This document shows, in pieces, positions 62,397 to 64,000 of a stretch of 64,000 bases of DNA. The notes under the pieces are model-generated. The model saw nothing but the letters and a program-made list of their open reading frames with translations, had not been told where the DNA came from and made no database searches. Each line of letters starts with the position of its first letter. Positions within the stretch are counted from its first letter, which is position 1. Position numbers and translations under genes: made by a program. The stretch is from Paracoccus subflavus (GTDB lineage Bacteria; Pseudomonadota; Alphaproteobacteria; Rhodobacterales; Rhodobacteraceae): positions 1 to 64,000 of the forward strand of contig NZ_SISK01000013.1 in the NCBI RefSeq assembly GCF_004310345.1. The letters run 5' to 3'.

Positions 62397-63200
62397 ATGA
62401 AGGATGTGCTGGACGATTTCTGCGTGACCGAGGCGCCCTACTGGCGCGAGACCGGGGACGAGGTCGCGCTGTTCACCGCCGCGTGGGATGCGCGCATTCC
62501 CGTGATGCTGAAAGGCCCTACGGGCTGCGGCAAGACCCGCTTTGTCGAACACATGGCCTGGCGGCTGGGCCGCCCGCTGGTGACGGTGGCCTGCAACGAG
62601 GACATGACCGCCTCGGATCTGATCGGGCGCTATCTGCTGGACGCCGACGGCACGCGCTGGCAGGACGGGCCGCTGACCTTTGCCGCGCGGCACGGCGCCA
62701 TCTGCTATCTGGACGAGGTGGTCGAGGCGCGTCAGGACACGACCGTCGCCATTCACCCGCTGACCGACGACCGCCGGGTTCTGCCGCTGGAAAAAACGGG
62801 CGAACTGCTCAGGGCGCATCCCGATTTCCTGATGGTCATCAGCTATAACCCCGGCTACCAGTCGCTGATGAAGGATCTCAAGCAGTCCACGAAACAGCGC
62901 TTTGGCGCCATGGACTTCACCTGGCCCGGCCCCGAGGTCGAGATCGAGATCGTCGCGCATGAATCCGGCGTGGACGCGGACACCGCCCGCAAGCTGGTCG
63001 AGATCGGTGCCCGGTCGCGCAACCTCAAGGGTCACGGCCTGGACGAAGGCGTCTCGACCCGGATGCTGATCCATGCCGGCCGGCTTATCAGGGGGGGGAT
63101 CGCACCGCGCGCGGCCTGTTCCATGGCGCTGGTTCATTCGATCACCGACGACCCGGACATGCGGGATGCGCTTGATGCTGCCGTCGCAACCTGGTTCTGA
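62397..63200 (+). CDS. cbbQ: RuBisCO activase ATPase CbbQ
   Basis: CbbQ is a MoxR-type AAA+ ATPase which with CbbO reactivates inhibited form IA RuBisCO. The 267-residue protein has Walker [20 protein letters not shown], Walker [12 protein letters not shown] and sensor [13 protein letters not shown]. It resembles NirQ/NorQ but the cbb context decides. GGAAAGGAG precedes the ATG. Confidence 0.94.
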   Translation: MKDVLDDFCVTEAPYWRETGDEVALFTAAWDARIPVMLKGPTGCGKTRFVEHMAWRLGRPLVTVACNEDMTASDLIGRYLLDADGTRWQDGPLTFAARHGAICYLDEVVEARQDTTVAIHPLTDDRRVLPLEKTGELLRAHPDFLMVISYNPGYQSLMKDLKQSTKQRFGAMDFTWPGPEVEIEIVAHESGVDADTARKLVEIGARSRNLKGHGLDEGVSTRMLIHAGRLIRGGIAPRAACSMALVHSITDDPDMRDALDAAVATWF

Positions 63201-64000
63201 AGCACTGCCCCAGGATCACGCGGGCCTGGCCGACAGCCTGAACGTCCCCGTGGCCGAGGTCCTGCGCGCGGCGCTGCCCGATGCCCGGCGGCGCCTGTCG
63301 CCGCGCGCGTTCGACACCTGGCTGCGCGGGACCGATGCGCTGGCGCGGCTGGGCCGGGGCGACGATCTGGTCATCGCCTGGATCGAGACAGCCCCTGCCC
63401 TGGCCCGCGACCTGGGCGAGGACATCCTGGCAGAGCTTCTGCCCCAGATTCTGGGGTTCGCCTCGCGCACCTCGGGCGCGGTGATCGCCCAGCTTCTCGG
63501 GACCGCGCCGGTGGCGGCCGCGCGGTTCGGCGATGCAACGCTGTTTTTGCAATACCTGCGCTTCGTCGAACACATGCTGGCCCGCGCGCCGCGTGCGCTG
63601 CGGCCCATGCTTGACCACCTTTCGGACCTGCTGGCGGTGCTGACGCTGGGCGGCCTGCGCCGCTGGGCCGACTGGGGCATCGACGCGCATCGCACCGATT
63701 ACAAGGAACTGCTGCGCTTCTTCTCGCTGGAAACCGAGGAAAGCCGTGCCGTGCTGCAGCGCGAGCGCAAGGGCACGCTTCTGGTCGATGTGCAGCGCCG
63801 CCTGATGATGTATCTGCGCGCGCTCTGGGCGCGGGATTTCATGCTGGTGCCCACCGCGGGCGATTTCGAAACGCGCGAGGGGCTGCGTCCCTATTACGAG
63901 GCCTTCAGCCTGCATCTGCCCGACGCGCTGGACGACTGGAACGATATTCCCGCGCTGACGCTGTATCGCGCGCAGGTGGCCCATCTGGCGGCCCATCTGG
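63175..64000 (+). CDS. cbbO: RuBisCO activase adaptor CbbO (N-terminal part, runs off the window)
   Basis: An open frame runs from ATG 63175 to the edge (275 residues) with no stop. It overlaps cbbQ by 26 bases. The helical N-terminal region ([20 protein letters not shown], then [14 protein letters not shown], then [16 protein letters not shown]) agrees with CbbO/NorD proteins, whose C-terminal von Willebrand A domain lies beyond the window. CbbO links CbbQ to RuBisCO. Confidence 0.85.
   Translation, partial: MLPSQPGSEALPQDHAGLADSLNVPVAEVLRAALPDARRRLSPRAFDTWLRGTDALARLGRGDDLVIAWIETAPALARDLGEDILAELLPQILGFASRTSGAVIAQLLGTAPVAAARFGDATLFLQYLRFVEHMLARAPRALRPMLDHLSDLLAVLTLGGLRRWADWGIDAHRTDYKELLRFFSLETEESRAVLQRERKGTLLVDVQRRLMMYLRALWARDFMLVPTAGDFETREGLRPYYEAFSLHLPDALDDWNDIPALTLYRAQVAHLAAHL

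Noticed and set aside
62397..63200. NorQ/NirQ of a denitrification cluster
   Set aside because: The family is the same, but the gene follows cbbLS and is followed by a cbbO-like gene.

Overview
The window is GC-rich alphaproteobacterial chromosome, most likely Paracoccus or a close relative in the Rhodobacterales. This rests on the gene neighbourhoods (murA-DUF2948-hisD-UPF0262-phosphatase, dnaX-ybaB-recR, rsfS-rlmH-gpmI-envC-ctpA-rppH), a class I lysyl-tRNA synthetase, and a cbbR/cbbLSQO locus. The genus is inferred; no rRNA is present.

Positions 1-7392 are accessory DNA. They lie against the 3' end of a tRNA-Thr(GGT) gene and carry a tyrosine recombinase, a phage portal remnant, an XRE regulator and insertion sequences. 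The left 4.2 kb is rearranged. An intact IS66 element (837-3251, 8-bp target duplication) sits inside a gene fragment with HUH-nuclease motifs. That gene and an IS256-family element are both split, and both become continuous again if the segment 388-3291 is inverted.

Positions 7393-39831 are mostly core genes: murA, hisD, UPF0262 and a phosphatase; trpA with VOC and GNAT genes; a TerB/J-domain protein, dnaX, ybaB and recR; convergent lysS; a reverse-strand dacB-nadD-pgeF-midA-lgt block; rluD and rpoH; tRNA-Arg(CCG); the reverse operon rsfS(CTG start)-rlmH-gpmI-envC-ctpA-rppH; an MscS channel; and leuC-DUF429-leuD.

Positions 40217-47631 are more strain-specific: a ugpBAEC glycerol-3-phosphate ABC transporter, a DUF892 ferritin-like protein, an orphan xdhC/mocA-like pair, and the collapsed remains of a sugar-acid locus (TRAP permease tail, enolase-superfamily head, short-chain dehydrogenase tail).

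Positions 47639-59498 form a sulfur and thiol-redox block. First comes a SulP transporter and a persulfide module (MBL-rhodanese, two YeeE/YedE proteins, divergent SqrR/BigR-like repressor). Next comes a periplasmic thiol and cell-wall set (two L,D-transpeptidases, two DsbA-like proteins, an Lgt-TlpA fusion, DsbD), arranged around an OmpR-type two-component system. Two copies of CTTAAG-N5-CTTAAG, the form of a PmrA-type box, lie in the dsbD/regulator intergenic region and just before the second dsbA. This suggests one regulon and is the most interesting system here.

Positions 59520-64000 hold cbbR and divergent cbbL-cbbS-cbbQ-cbbO (cut by the window edge). The large subunit resembles green-type form IA RuBisCO, which fits its CbbQO activase.
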